Shown here: positions 45,483-54,717 of the stretch, one piece after another
Layout of the letters: each line of letters begins with the position of its first letter
Position numbering within the stretch: position 1 is the first letter of the stretch
Assembly: GCA_903970615.1 (NCBI GenBank)
Contig: CAJCJH010000043.1
Location: 23,630 to 87,629 of the forward strand
Length of the DNA stretch: 64,000 nt
Source of the DNA: Rhodospirillales bacterium
GTDB taxonomy: Bacteria > Pseudomonadota > Gammaproteobacteria > Nevskiales > Nevskiaceae
Direction: 5' to 3'
Notes under the pieces: model-generated
What the model was told of the DNA's origin: nothing
Seen by the model: only the letters and a program-made list of their open reading frames with translations
Databases searched by the model: none
Translations under genes and position numbers: made by a program

Positions 45483-45488
45483 ATTGTA
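45483..45488 (-). promoter_or_regulatory. possible -10 box for rplY
   Basis: TACAAT on the minus strand lies about 57 bases upstream of the rplY ATG in the 244-base gap after prs. A -35 at 17 bases is poor (TCGCTT), so this is tentative. The gap also lets rplY be read through from prs. Confidence 0.3.
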
Positions 45489-45670
45489 GCGACCTGGCGC
45501 GATGAAAGCGACCGCGCAGCGCGATATCAGCCGCGCAGCGACGGTCTTGCGGAAGTCGAGATCGGAGATTCTGGGTCGCGTTTGCTGATCTGCAATCGCT
45601 AATAGTTGATGACCGCCGGAGTGCAGCGGACCCACGCGCAGCGTTTGCGAGAAAGTTTGAGTCGCCGTAA

Positions 45671-46630
45671 TCAGTCGACGTAAAGCGAGCTGACGGATTC
45701 CTCGGCGCTGACGCGGCGGATGGTTTCCGCCAGCAGACCTGCGATCGAAAGCTGGCGGATGCGCGGGCAGGCTAGCGCGGCTTTCGATAATGGAATCGTA
45801 TCGGTGACGACCAGCGCATCGAGCACCGAGCCGTTGATGTTGGCGATGGCGTTGCCGGACAACACCGGATGCGTGATGTAAGCCACCACTTTCACCGCGC
45901 CGGCTTCCTTCAGCGCTTCGGCGGCCTTGCACAAGGTGCCGGCGGTATCGACCAGGTCGTCGACCATCACGCAGGTTTTGCCATCGACATCGCCGATGAT
46001 ATTCATTACCTGTGCGACATTGGCTTGCGGACGGCGTTTGTCGATGATGGCGAGGTCGGCTTCGTCGAGCTGCTTGGCCAGCGCACGCGCGCGAACCACG
46101 CCGCCGACATCCGGCGAAACCACGATCAGGTTGTCGTATTTCTGGCGCCAGATATCACCCAGCAGCACCGGGCTGGCGTAGACGTTATCCACCGGAATAT
46201 CGAAGAAGCCCTGGATCTGGTCGGCATGCAGATCGACCGTGAGCACGCGATTGGCGCCGCATTCGCCGAGCATGTCGGCGACTACTTTGGCCGAGATCGG
46301 CACGCGCGCCGAACGCGGTCGGCGATCCTGCCGCGCGTAGCCGAAATAGGGCACGACGGCAGTGATGCGGCCGGCGGACGCGCGCTTGAAGGCGTCCAGC
46401 ATCATCAGCAATTCCATGATGCTTTCGTTGGTCGGCGCACAGGTCGGCTGGATGACGAACACGTCCTTGCCGCGCACGTTTTCGAGAATTTCGATCTGCA
46501 CTTCACCATCGGAAAAATGGCCGACGGTAGCCTTGCCGAGCGGCTGGTGCAGATAGTTGGCAATGTCTTCGGCGAGCGCGCGATTGGCGTTGCCGGTGAA
46601 CAGCATCAGTTGCGAAGTGGAGTCGGACAT
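45671..46630 (-). CDS. prs: ribose-phosphate pyrophosphokinase
   Basis: Makes phosphoribosyl pyrophosphate for nucleotide, histidine, tryptophan and NAD synthesis. 319 residues from the ATG at 46630, close to the E. coli length of 315. Motifs: SDGEVQIEI near 40-48, the ATP-binding [13 protein letters not shown] near 92-104, [15 protein letters not shown] near 129-143, and the PRPP loop [15 protein letters not shown] near 216-230. An ATG at 46660 is an alternative start. A reading frame extends past 46807 into the tRNA-Gln gene but that part is not coding. Confidence 0.96.
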   Translation of the reverse strand: MSDSTSQLMLFTGNANRALAEDIANYLHQPLGKATVGHFSDGEVQIEILENVRGKDVFVIQPTCAPTNESIMELLMMLDAFKRASAGRITAVVPYFGYARQDRRPRSARVPISAKVVADMLGECGANRVLTVDLHADQIQGFFDIPVDNVYASPVLLGDIWRQKYDNLIVVSPDVGGVVRARALAKQLDEADLAIIDKRRPQANVAQVMNIIGDVDGKTCVMVDDLVDTAGTLCKAAEALKEAGAVKVVAYITHPVLSGNAIANINGSVLDALVVTDTIPLSKAALACPRIRQLSIAGLLAETIRRVSAEESVSSLYVD

Positions 46631-46806
46631 CAGATGAATCGAGTCTGCACGGGAGTCCATCAGCGAGCGATTTCCGATGACGATAGCCGGCGGTTTTCCG
46701 GCCGGAAATATGACGCCATCGAAGCCGGAAATTCCGAGGTGTGGGACGTGCTTGACGAGATCGATTTCAAATCGCCCAACCTTCACTCGAACGGTTTCAA
46801 AAAGCT

Positions 46807-46881
46807 TGGCTGGGGCGGATGGATTCGAACCACCGAATGACGGGATCAAAACCCGTTGCCTTACCACTTGGCGACGCCCCA
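46807..46881 (-). tRNA. tRNA-Gln (anticodon TTG)
   Basis: On the minus strand the 75 bases read as a full cloverleaf. The acceptor arm TGGGGCG pairs with CGCCCCA, followed by discriminator G and encoded CCA. The anticodon loop is TTTTGAT (UUG, Gln), the T-loop is GGTTCGAATCC, and the D-arm starts TCGCCAAGTGGTAAGGC. This is almost the consensus tRNA-Gln. It sits just upstream of prs, the usual place in gammaproteobacteria. Confidence 0.96.
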
Positions 46882-47056
46882 GTGCGGTTACTGCGGGCGA
46901 ATTATAGCCTCCATGCGCGGCTTGGGTTGATCGCGGCCCGACAAAAGTTGCATCGAAATCCAGATGGAAATCCGTCTAAAAAAATGTGCAAGAAAATCGG
47001 TAGCGTAATCCACGGCAAAATCTGCGCGTCGCAATTCTTGCCCGAAATTCCGGCTT

Positions 47057-47521
47057 TTAGCTTTTTAACGGCAAGGCATAACTGCCGGTGACATGCGCCA
47101 CGCACAATTCCGGCGCGGCTGAAGAAAACAAGGCGACTTCCATCACCGCCAGGCGGCGACCGAGTTTTAACAGACGGGCTTCGGCAATGATGTCGCCGGG
47201 TGCGGCCTTGTTCAGGAAGTTGATGTTGAGATTGCTGGTGAGCGCCATCAACTGCGGGCCAATATGCGCCAGCACCAGCGCATACATGGCGATATCGCTG
47301 GCGGTGAACATCGCCGGACCGGACAGCACATTGCCGGGCCGCAGCATCGAATCCCGATAAAGCAAGCGCATGCGCACGAAGCCGGGGCGCAGTTCGTCGA
47401 TATCGAGAATCGGCTGCCTGGCGCCGAAGCCGCCGTGAATCAGCTCGACCAGTTGCGGCGCCGTCATCTTCAATGTCATCGAATCTATTTGTACGGTTTC
47501 AAGCGCCATCGGTGCGGACAT
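47057..47521 (-). CDS. PaaI-family thioesterase
   Basis: Hotdog-fold acyl-CoA thioesterase of 154 residues. The central hotdog helix is in NVLSGPAMFTASDIAMYALVLA near 62-83, followed by ALTSNLNINFLNKAAPGDII, the pattern of PaaI-type enzymes that free CoA from acyl-CoA. Substrate unknown. Starts at the ATG at 47521, overlapping lolB by 23 bases; an ATG at 47509 is possible. It occupies the place where ispE is found in many relatives, between lolB and tRNA-Gln. Confidence 0.85.
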   Translation of the reverse strand: MSAPMALETVQIDSMTLKMTAPQLVELIHGGFGARQPILDIDELRPGFVRMRLLYRDSMLRPGNVLSGPAMFTASDIAMYALVLAHIGPQLMALTSNLNINFLNKAAPGDIIAEARLLKLGRRLAVMEVALFSSAAPELCVAHVTGSYALPLKS

Positions 47522-48146
47522 CGCTCCATTGATCGATCACCAGCCGGAAGCTGTGCGTACCGTCGGCGAGATCGATTTTGCGTGGTAGTTCGAGGTTGTC
47601 GAATGTCTGATATTCGGCGTAATCGATTTGCCAGCCGTTCTGTTTCAGATTCGCTGTGCGGCCTTGATCGTCGATCACCAGCGTCGGTGTTTCATCCGGC
47701 GCAGGCAAGCCCAGCACCCAATAGCGCAACTGCGAAACCGGCAGGCTCCAGCCGAGTTGATGACGCATGAAATCGCTGGCATCGCTGGTTTGCGCAATGC
47801 CATCCTTGGTGCGGATCGTCATCGCATCGGCTGTGCCGCTGAGCAGCAGCGCACCGACGCCGAGCGGTCCGGACAGACGCACATCGAAATGCTCGCTCTG
47901 CTGATCCCAACTCAAATCCGCGCGCGTACCGGTGAGCCCGCGTTCGGCGAGCCGGCCTTGCAGTTTGAAGTTGACGATTGCCAGCAGCGCAGCCTGACGT
48001 TTTTGCCAGGCGGCTGAGGTTTGATTGAGCGTGATCGCAGCCGGCGGCGGCGTGGTGCCGGCGCACGCGGCAAGCAGCAAGCCCAGGGTCAGAAGCAGAA
48101 AACGCGAGCGCCGATGCAGCACCCGACGACTTCGCATTCCACCCAT
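47499..48146 (-). CDS. lolB: outer membrane lipoprotein LolB
   Basis: Receives lipoproteins from LolA and places them in the outer membrane. 215 residues, lipobox LAAC with Cys28. Conserved features of the incomplete beta-barrel fold include FKLQGRLAERG near 58-68, WDQQSEHFDVRLSGPLGVGA near 78-97 and LRYWVLGLPAPDET near 138-151. Seven bases after the TPR lipoprotein, in the standard hemA-lolB-prs neighbourhood. Confidence 0.9.
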   Translation of the reverse strand: MGGMRSRRVLHRRSRFLLLTLGLLLAACAGTTPPPAAITLNQTSAAWQKRQAALLAIVNFKLQGRLAERGLTGTRADLSWDQQSEHFDVRLSGPLGVGALLLSGTADAMTIRTKDGIAQTSDASDFMRHQLGWSLPVSQLRYWVLGLPAPDETPTLVIDDQGRTANLKQNGWQIDYAEYQTFDNLELPRKIDLADGTHSFRLVIDQWSDVRTDGA

Positions 48147-48152
48147 TACGCG

Positions 48153-49925
48153 CTATTGCTCGATGCGCTTCACGGCATCGCGCAGCACGGGATTTTCTGG
48201 ATCGTCGTGCGAGGCGCGCGCCAGCAGTGCGCGCGCTTCATCCTTGTTGCCCAGCGACCACATCACTTCGCCGAGATGCGCAGCGATTTCGCCATCCGGG
48301 AACATCGCGTAGGCCTTTTGCAGCAGCGGCAATGCGTCCTTGGCGTGACCTTGGCGGTAGCGCAGCCAGCCGGCGCTATCGATCACCGCAGGTTCATCCG
48401 GCGTCAACTGCAAGGCGCGGTCGATCAGCTTCTGCGCTTCGTCGTACTTCTGACCATGCACCGTGAGCATGTAGCCGAGCGCGTTGAGCGAGCGCGCATC
48501 GTCCGGCTGTTTGGCGATGATCGCGCGCAGATCGGCTTCGGCCAGATCCACCTTGCCGGTATGCTCGTAAACCAGCGAGCGCGCATACAGCAGATCGGCG
48601 CTGTCGGGTGTGCTGGCCAGCGCATCGTTATAGACCGCAAGTGCCTTGTCGTTGGCGCCGGCATCGAGCAGGATTTCACCTTCCGCGAGTTGGAAGCGCA
48701 GGCCCAGCTGCGGCAGCTGCTCGCGCATTTCGTCGAGCAGGGTCTGGGCTTCGTCGATACGTCCGACCTTGCCGAGCATGGCGGCGCGGCGCATCAAGGC
48801 ATCCAGACCCTGCGGGCCATCGCCGACCTTTTCATAGTGCGCGAGTGCGGTCGCCCAGTCGCGGCGGATTTCGGCGACGCGGCCGAGATAATATTCGGCA
48901 TCGGAGAGATGGCCGTGCTTCTTTGCCAGAATCTCGAATTGCGCTTGCGCTTCGTCCAGCTGATGTTCGTCGAGATCCAGCAGGCCGAGCAGGAAATGCG
49001 CATCGACGTTCTCCGGCTCGGCCTTCAGCACCCGTTCGAGTTGCTCGCGGCCGCGCGCATTCTGGTTGGATTCGAGCAGCAGCTGCGCGTATTTCAAGCG
49101 GATTTCGCTGGCATCGGCGCTGCCATGCGTGACGCTATCCATCAAGCCATCGGCCTCATCGATCTTGCCTTGCTTGACCAGCGCGCCGATCAGCAGCAGC
49201 GTCGATTCCTTCGATTGCGGCTCCAGCTTGAGCGCTTCGCGCGCAGCATCCTCAGCCATCTGGTTTTCGCCATAACGCTGCGCTAACAGGCTTTGCGCGC
49301 GATAAGCGCCCGGCAGTTTCGGAAATGCTGCGACCAGCCGGCTCATCAAGGCCAGCGCGTTGGCCGATTTGCCCGGATCGCCAGAGAGCAGCAGCGCGAC
49401 ATGATGAAAGCCATCGGCTTCGCCGCCCGGATGATCGCGCACGATACGATCGCATTGCGTGTAAGCCTCTTCGTCGAGACTTTGATGCAGCGCCGTGCGC
49501 ACGATCACTTCGCGCGCTTCGAGGCTGGTGGAATCCAGCGCCAGCCAGCGCCGCGCGGTCATCAAGGCCAGTTCCGGATCGCCCGATTCCACCGCCAGCC
49601 GCGTTGCGCGCGCGGCCAAGTCCTTATCCGGCGCGGTATCGAGTGCCAGCAGGAATTCCTGCGCCGCTTCGTGCGGCTGCTGGCGTCCGGCGGCCAGTTC
49701 GCCGGCGAGAATGTGGTACTGCGTCTGCTCTGTCGGTGAAGCCGGCGCGGTAGCGACGGTTTGCGGTACGACTTCCGGTTTGCGGGTCTGATCGTCGGCG
49801 GTGGCAGCGGTGCTGGGCGTCAGCGCGCAGCCGCCGATCCAGGCTGCCAAGGCGATCAGGCACGGCGCACAGCGCAATTTGAGGCAAGCGGAAGGCACGG
49901 CGGCGTCGGCAACTGGGATTTTCAA
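48153..49925 (-). CDS. TPR-repeat lipoprotein
   Basis: Exported tetratricopeptide protein of 590 residues. A signal of about 30 residues ends in a lipobox-like IGGC with Cys33. From about residue 60 to the end there are roughly fourteen TPR-type helices, seen in steps such as LFMTARRWLAL-like segments and the final DALPLLQKAYAMFPDGEIAAHLGEV. Such proteins often precede lolB near hemA and probably act as a scaffold for envelope assembly, but the precise role is not known. Divergent from hemA. Confidence 0.85.
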   Translation of the reverse strand: MKIPVADAAVPSACLKLRCAPCLIALAAWIGGCALTPSTAATADDQTRKPEVVPQTVATAPASPTEQTQYHILAGELAAGRQQPHEAAQEFLLALDTAPDKDLAARATRLAVESGDPELALMTARRWLALDSTSLEAREVIVRTALHQSLDEEAYTQCDRIVRDHPGGEADGFHHVALLLSGDPGKSANALALMSRLVAAFPKLPGAYRAQSLLAQRYGENQMAEDAAREALKLEPQSKESTLLLIGALVKQGKIDEADGLMDSVTHGSADASEIRLKYAQLLLESNQNARGREQLERVLKAEPENVDAHFLLGLLDLDEHQLDEAQAQFEILAKKHGHLSDAEYYLGRVAEIRRDWATALAHYEKVGDGPQGLDALMRRAAMLGKVGRIDEAQTLLDEMREQLPQLGLRFQLAEGEILLDAGANDKALAVYNDALASTPDSADLLYARSLVYEHTGKVDLAEADLRAIIAKQPDDARSLNALGYMLTVHGQKYDEAQKLIDRALQLTPDEPAVIDSAGWLRYRQGHAKDALPLLQKAYAMFPDGEIAAHLGEVMWSLGNKDEARALLARASHDDPENPVLRDAVKRIEQ

Positions 49926-49984
49926 GCGGATATTCTAACGCGCGACTCATCCAGGTGTCGGTTGGATGCTTATCGGATTTCGCA

Positions 49985-50021
49985 GCAAGCTTGAATAATG
50001 GCGGGAAGCTTGCAGTAAAAT
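49985..50021 (+). promoter_or_regulatory. probable hemA promoter with inverted repeat
   Basis: TAAAAT at 50016-50021 is a good -10 box; a possible -35 TTGAAT (49991-49996) is 19 bases away, two more than ideal. Arms GCAAGCTT (49985-49992) and AAGCTTGC (50006-50013) surround the -35 to -10 spacer, so a repressor could act here. The repeat resembles the palindrome at 10978. Confidence 0.4.
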
Positions 50022-50050
50022 CCAGGCAGCCAACGGACTTTCGGGTGAGC

Positions 50051-51313
50051 ATGTCGCTCCTAACGCTGGGACTCAGTCACCATTCCGCGCCAGTCGACGC
50101 GCGCGAACGGCTGGCTTTCACCACCGAAGATTTACCTGCCGCGCTGACGCGCCTGCGCGCACTCGATGGCATCGAAGAAGCCGCGATTCTCTCCACTTGC
50201 AACCGCACCGAAATCTTTACTGTGGCCGCGCCGGAGGATAATGCGCGAGTGATGGAATGGTGGCGCCGCGAGCGGCAAGTGCAGGCCGCCGAACTCGAAC
50301 GCTACGCCTATATTTTGCGCGATCAGAGCAGCGTGCTTCATTCCTTGCGCGTTGCCGCCGGGCTAGATTCGATGGTGCTCGGCGAGCCGCAGATTCTCGG
50401 CCAGATGAAGCAGGCGTTCGCGCAGGCGCAGTCGGTGCAATCGGTCGGGCCGGTGCTGTCGCGTTTGTTCCAGCATGCGTTCTCGGTCGCCAAGCTGGTG
50501 CGCAGCACGACGCAGATCGGCGCGCATCCGGTGACGGTGGCTTACGCCGCGGTGCAGCTCGCTCAGCATATTTTTGCCGATCTCGGCAAGCAGACCGCGC
50601 TGCTGATCGGCGCCGGCGAAACCGTGCAGCTGCTGGCGCGGCATCTGCGTGGCAAGGGTGTGGGTCGCATCATCGTCGCCAATCGCAGCATCGAGCGCGC
50701 CCAGGCGCTGGCGCTGTCGGTGCAGGGTTATGCGATTTCGCTGGCGGATATCGGCACCCATCTGCCGGATGCCGACGTCATCATTTCCAGCACCGCCAGC
50801 CGCGATCACATCCTGCGGCGCGATGCCGTCGAACGCGCGATCGCGCGCCGCCGCCACAAACCGGTGCTGATGATCGATCTGGCGATGCCGCGCGATCTCG
50901 ATCCCGCGATCGCACAGCTTGAAGATGTTTATCTCTATTCGCTCGACGATCTGCGCGCCGTCATCGCCGAAAACCTGAAAGTGCGCGAAGCCTCGGCGCA
51001 GCAGGCCGAAGTACTGGTCGAAGATTACGCGCGCACCTTCGAGCGCTGGATGGAAAGCCGCGATGCCGGCGTCACCATCCGCCGTTTGCGCACGCGCGCA
51101 CGCGCGCAACGCGACGAAGTGCTGGCAAAAGCGAAGCGCAAACTCAGCAATGGCGAAGCGCCGGAAGCGGTGATGGCGTTCGTCGCCGATACGCTGGTAA
51201 ACAAGCTGCTGCACGCGCCGAGCGAGCGTCTGCACAAGGCGGATGCGGTGGAGCAGTCGATGCTGATCGACGCCGCTCACAAGCTGTTCGATCTGCCGGA
51301 TTCCGACAACTAG
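50051..51313 (+). CDS. hemA: glutamyl-tRNA reductase
   Basis: First committed step of tetrapyrrole synthesis: reduces glutamyl-tRNA to glutamate-1-semialdehyde with NADPH. 420 residues from the ATG at 50051, preceded by GGGTGAGC. The catalytic nucleophile is Cys50 in LSTCNRTE. The NADPH domain carries LIGAGETVQLLARHLRGKGV near 178-197 and the shikimate-dehydrogenase-like motif. A C-terminal dimerisation helix is present. Followed by prfA and prmC. Confidence 0.95.
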   Translation: MSLLTLGLSHHSAPVDARERLAFTTEDLPAALTRLRALDGIEEAAILSTCNRTEIFTVAAPEDNARVMEWWRRERQVQAAELERYAYILRDQSSVLHSLRVAAGLDSMVLGEPQILGQMKQAFAQAQSVQSVGPVLSRLFQHAFSVAKLVRSTTQIGAHPVTVAYAAVQLAQHIFADLGKQTALLIGAGETVQLLARHLRGKGVGRIIVANRSIERAQALALSVQGYAISLADIGTHLPDADVIISSTASRDHILRRDAVERAIARRRHKPVLMIDLAMPRDLDPAIAQLEDVYLYSLDDLRAVIAENLKVREASAQQAEVLVEDYARTFERWMESRDAGVTIRRLRTRARAQRDEVLAKAKRKLSNGEAPEAVMAFVADTLVNKLLHAPSERLHKADAVEQSMLIDAAHKLFDLPDSDN

Positions 51314-51428
51314 CTCTGCAATCGGGCTGTCGCGCAGGAACCGGAACAGGCATCATCGCGTTTTCACGAATCCGGGCTGCGTGGTCGTCCGGGGCGAGCC
51401 CGATGAAAGCGCGTGATAGACCTGATTG

Positions 51429-52511
51429 ATGAAACCCAGCCTGCTGCAAAAACTCGAAACCATGGCCGAGCGCCGCGAGGAAATCGCGCGCGAATTGTCG
51501 TCGCCAGACGTACTGGGCAATACCGATAAATTTCGGCGCTTGTCGCAGGAATACGCGCAGCTTGGGCCGCTGGCAGAAACTTTCGCCGCTTACTCAGCCA
51601 GTCTGAAGGAAATCGCGGGGCTTGAAGAATTGCGCAGCGATCCTGAAATGCGCGCGATGGCCGATGCGGAATTGCCGGCGCTGAAAGCGCGCACCGAAAA
51701 ACTCGAGGCCGAATTGCAAAGCTTTCTGGTGCCGAAAGATCCGCTCGACGGCAATAACGTGTTTCTCGAAATTCGCGCCGGCACCGGCGGCGACGAGGCC
51801 GCGATCTTTGCCGGCGATCTGTTCCGCATGTATTCGCGTTATGCGGAATTGCAGGGCTGGAGCGTGGAAATCCTGTCGGAAAGCGAAGGCGAGCATGGCG
51901 GCTACAAGGAAATCATTTCGCGCATCGCCGGCTTCGGCGCGTACTCGCGTTTGAAATTTGAATCCGGCGCGCATCGCGTGCAGCGCGTGCCGGAAACCGA
52001 GGCGCAAGGGCGCATTCACACCTCAGCGGCGACCGTTGCCGTGCTGCCGGAACTGGAAGAAACGCAGGCGATCGAGATCAATCCGGCCGACTTGAAAATC
52101 GACACTTATCGTTCCAGCGGCGCGGGCGGGCAGCACGTCAACAAAACCGAATCGGCGATCCGCATTACGCACATTCCCACCGGCGTGGTGGTCGAATGCC
52201 AGGAAGAACGCAGCCAGCACAAGAATCGCGCGAAAGCGATGAGCCTGCTGGGTTCGCGGCTGCTCGATGCGCAGCGCAACAAGGAAGACAGCGAACGCGC
52301 GGCGACGCGCAAAAAACTGGTCGGCAGCGGCGATCGTTCCGAGCGTATCCGCACCTACAATTTTCCGCAGGGCCGCGTTACCGATCACCGCATCAATCTC
52401 ACGCTTTACCAGCTCGATCGTGTGATTGCGGGTGACGTTGATAGCGTGATCCAGCCGCTGCTGGCCGAGCATCAGGCCGAATTGCTGGCGGAAGCGGCCG
52501 AGTCGACATGA
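51429..52511 (+). CDS. prfA: peptide chain release factor 1
   Basis: Ends translation at UAA and UAG. 360 residues, equal to the E. coli length. The GGQ motif is at 233-235 in [14 protein letters not shown], the site methylated by PrmC, and the stop-codon-reading tripeptide is PET at 188-190 (PxT) in [14 protein letters not shown]. The ATG at 51429 gives the standard [10 protein letters not shown] start. prmC overlaps the stop by four bases. Confidence 0.97.
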   Translation: MKPSLLQKLETMAERREEIARELSSPDVLGNTDKFRRLSQEYAQLGPLAETFAAYSASLKEIAGLEELRSDPEMRAMADAELPALKARTEKLEAELQSFLVPKDPLDGNNVFLEIRAGTGGDEAAIFAGDLFRMYSRYAELQGWSVEILSESEGEHGGYKEIISRIAGFGAYSRLKFESGAHRVQRVPETEAQGRIHTSAATVAVLPELEETQAIEINPADLKIDTYRSSGAGGQHVNKTESAIRITHIPTGVVVECQEERSQHKNRAKAMSLLGSRLLDAQRNKEDSERAATRKKLVGSGDRSERIRTYNFPQGRVTDHRINLTLYQLDRVIAGDVDSVIQPLLAEHQAELLAEAAEST

Positions 52512-53425
52512 GCATGCTGGCTGATGAAATCGCAGTGCCGCCGACAATCGCCATCGGCCTCGCCGCTGCTGCGCAACGACTCAAGCGCATGTCCGCGAGT
52601 GCTCGTCTGGATGCAGAATTATTGCTGGCTGCTGTCCTTCAGTTGAGCCGCACACAACTGCGCACGCGCGACACGCAAGCCTTGGGCGCTGCACAGATGC
52701 AGGCTTTTGAATCGGCAATCTTGCGCCGTGAAAACGGCGAGCCGATCGCGTACATCCTCGGCGAAAAGGAGTTCTGGAGTTTGAGTTTGCTAGTGACGCC
52801 GGCGGTGCTGGTGCCGCGCCCGGAAACCGAGCTGCTGGTCGAATGGGCTTTGCAATGTCTCAAGGATTCAGCGAGGCCCGCGCTGGCCGATCTCGGCACT
52901 GGCAGCGGCGCGATTGCGCTCGCGCTCGCGCGTGAACGTCCAGATTCACGAGTGATCGCCATCGATTCGAGTGCCGCCGCACTCGCTGTGGCGCGCCGTA
53001 ATGCGCAGGCGCTGGGTTTGCCGCAAGTCGAATTCCGGCTGGGCGATTGGCTTGCGCCGCTGGCGCACGAAATCATCGATGAATCGGCTACTGAACCGGC
53101 GAATGAGCGGGTCAATTCGCGTTTCGACCTGCTGATATCGAACCCGCCTTATCTGGCCGAGGACGATGCGCATTTGCCTTCGCTACAGCATGAGCCGCTG
53201 CAAGCTTTGATCTCTGGCGTCGATGGTCTTGATGCGATCCGTCATCTGGTGCAGCACGCGCCCGAACACTTGAAGCACGGTGGCTGGCTGCTGCTGGAAC
53301 ATGGCGCGACGCAAGGCGCTGCGGTGCGAGACTTGTTTCAGGCGCGCGGATATGCGGACGTGACCATGCGCCGCGATCTGGCCGGCCTCGAACGCGCTAC
53401 CGGTGCGCGCTGGATGGCCGCGTGA
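52508..53425 (+). CDS. prmC: release factor glutamine methyltransferase PrmC (HemK)
   Basis: Methylates the GGQ glutamine of release factors. 305 residues. AdoMet motif [11 protein letters not shown] at 128-138, and the catalytic NPPYLAEDD at 212-220. The N-terminal substrate domain includes [13 protein letters not shown]. An insertion of about 15 residues before the NPPY motif ([13 protein letters not shown]) is longer than usual. Coupled to prfA. Confidence 0.95.
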   Translation: MSMLADEIAVPPTIAIGLAAAAQRLKRMSASARLDAELLLAAVLQLSRTQLRTRDTQALGAAQMQAFESAILRRENGEPIAYILGEKEFWSLSLLVTPAVLVPRPETELLVEWALQCLKDSARPALADLGTGSGAIALALARERPDSRVIAIDSSAAALAVARRNAQALGLPQVEFRLGDWLAPLAHEIIDESATEPANERVNSRFDLLISNPPYLAEDDAHLPSLQHEPLQALISGVDGLDAIRHLVQHAPEHLKHGGWLLLEHGATQGAAVRDLFQARGYADVTMRRDLAGLERATGARWMAA

Positions 53426-54165
53426 TTGCCGAGTCGGCGCGCTATGCGCGTCAGATCGTGCTGCCGGAAGTGGGCGTCAACGGCCAGAGATTGCTGCGGG
53501 ATTCGACTGCGCTGATCATCGGCGTTGGTGGTCTCGGCTCGGTCGCCGCCTTCTATCTCGCCGGCGCCGGTGTCGGCCGGCTGCTGCTGAGCGATCGTGA
53601 TCGCGTTGATCTCTCCAACTTGCAGCGGCAAATCATTTATCGCCAGAGCGATGTCGGCCGCGACAAGGCCCAAGCGGCATCCCAGCAATTGCTCGCGCTG
53701 AATCCGCAAATCGAAGTGGCCTTGCGGCCTGGTCCGCTCGATTCCGCAGCGCTGCTCGCCGCCGTGCGCGAAGCCGATATCGTGCTCGATTGCAGCGACA
53801 ATTTTCCGACGCGCTTCGCCGTCAACCGCGCCTGTGTCGCTGCCCGCAAGCCTTTGGTTTCGGCCGCGGCAATCCGCTTCGAGGGTCAGCTTGCCTTGTT
53901 CGACAGTGCGCGCGGCAGCGCCTGTTATCACTGCCTGTATCCGGAAACCGGCGAAGCGCAGGAGAACTGCGAAGATGCCGGCGTGCTCGGCCCGGTAGTC
54001 GGCACCATCGGTAGCCTGCAGGCACTCGTCGCAATGAAAGCCTTGCTCGGCCTCGGCGACGACGCTGGCCGTTTGCAGCTTTGGGATGCGTTGCGCATGC
54101 GATGGCGCGCACTGTCGATTCCGCGCGATCCTGAGTGTCCCGTTTGCCGTGATGAATTGAGATGA
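53422..54165 (+). CDS. moeB: HesA/MoeB/ThiF-family adenylyltransferase
   Basis: E1-like enzyme that adenylates the C-terminal glycine of a sulfur carrier. 247 residues from a GTG start overlapping the prmC stop by four bases. Nucleotide loop IIGVGGLGSVAAF at 32-44, Asp and Arg near DRDRVDLSNLQRQ, zinc-binding CYHC at 168-171 and CPVC at 239-242, and Cys183 in ENCEDAGVLGP (the MoeB-type cysteine). Which carrier it serves (MoaD, ThiS or another) is not visible. moeB also follows prmC in Pseudomonas. Confidence 0.9.
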   Translation: MIAESARYARQIVLPEVGVNGQRLLRDSTALIIGVGGLGSVAAFYLAGAGVGRLLLSDRDRVDLSNLQRQIIYRQSDVGRDKAQAASQQLLALNPQIEVALRPGPLDSAALLAAVREADIVLDCSDNFPTRFAVNRACVAARKPLVSAAAIRFEGQLALFDSARGSACYHCLYPETGEAQENCEDAGVLGPVVGTIGSLQALVAMKALLGLGDDAGRLQLWDALRMRWRALSIPRDPECPVCRDELR

Positions 54166-54554
54166 AACCGATGACAGCACCGCTGATGATGCCGCGCCGT
54201 TTTGCGATCCAGCTGCTGCACGAAGCACAGCTGGCCGGTGGGCACGGTTTTCTTGCCGCCGTCGCTGCCAAAAACTTGCCGGATACCTACTTCGTCGCGG
54301 AGCCGACAATCGATCTGGCGGCTTTGCTGATCGCCGCCGACGCGCGTTTCCGCGCGCAGTCGCGCCAGCTGTGGGCGATCTACCAGCATCGGCCGGATCA
54401 ACCGGCGATGCCCACCGCCGCCGATTTCGATTCGAGGCCGGAAGTCTTGCGGCTCAGCGCTTCGCTGGCGACCAAGGGAGTGCTGCAATTGCGTGCGTGG
54501 GCGATCGATGCGAATGGCTGCGTGATCGAGCGCGAACTACAGCTCGACGATTGA
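54162..54554 (+). CDS. JAMM/MPN-like protein with substituted metal ligands
   Basis: Protein of 130 residues, starting at an ATG that overlaps the moeB-like stop by four bases. The middle resembles a JAMM/Mov34 metalloprotease: IYQHRPDQPAMPTAAD at 73-88 matches the spacing of the family motif with P, D, PA, P and the final Asp88. But the two zinc-binding histidines of HxH correspond to Gln75 and Arg77, and the serine to Thr85. It probably lost catalytic function and may bind a carrier protein instead. The family call is moderate; the alternative is an unrelated small protein. Confidence 0.55.
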   Translation: MKPMTAPLMMPRRFAIQLLHEAQLAGGHGFLAAVAAKNLPDTYFVAEPTIDLAALLIAADARFRAQSRQLWAIYQHRPDQPAMPTAADFDSRPEVLRLSASLATKGVLQLRAWAIDANGCVIERELQLDD

Positions 54555-54717
54555 GGTCTTGCTGGTGCGTCGAGCGACGCAACCGCCGCAGAATTCTCGC
54601 AGCCGCGTTCAGCAAGCGTTCATTCGTTGGCGGGCTTGATACACGCAGCCGGTTTCGCCCTGCCCGGAAAATGTTTCGGAAATGTCGCCAAGGGCGCTGT
54701 TAAGAGAGGGAAGTCTC

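Noticed and set aside
46631..46867. Extended N-terminus of prs, giving a longer protein that begins [19 protein letters not shown]
   Set aside because: The extra residues come from reading tRNA-Gln and the gap as protein; the standard start is at 46630.
51314..51428. Inverted arms ATCGGGCT (51321-51328) and AGCCCGAT (51395-51402) between hemA and prfA
   Set aside because: Eight-base arms 66 bases apart in GC-rich DNA are close to what chance gives, and there is no T-tract.
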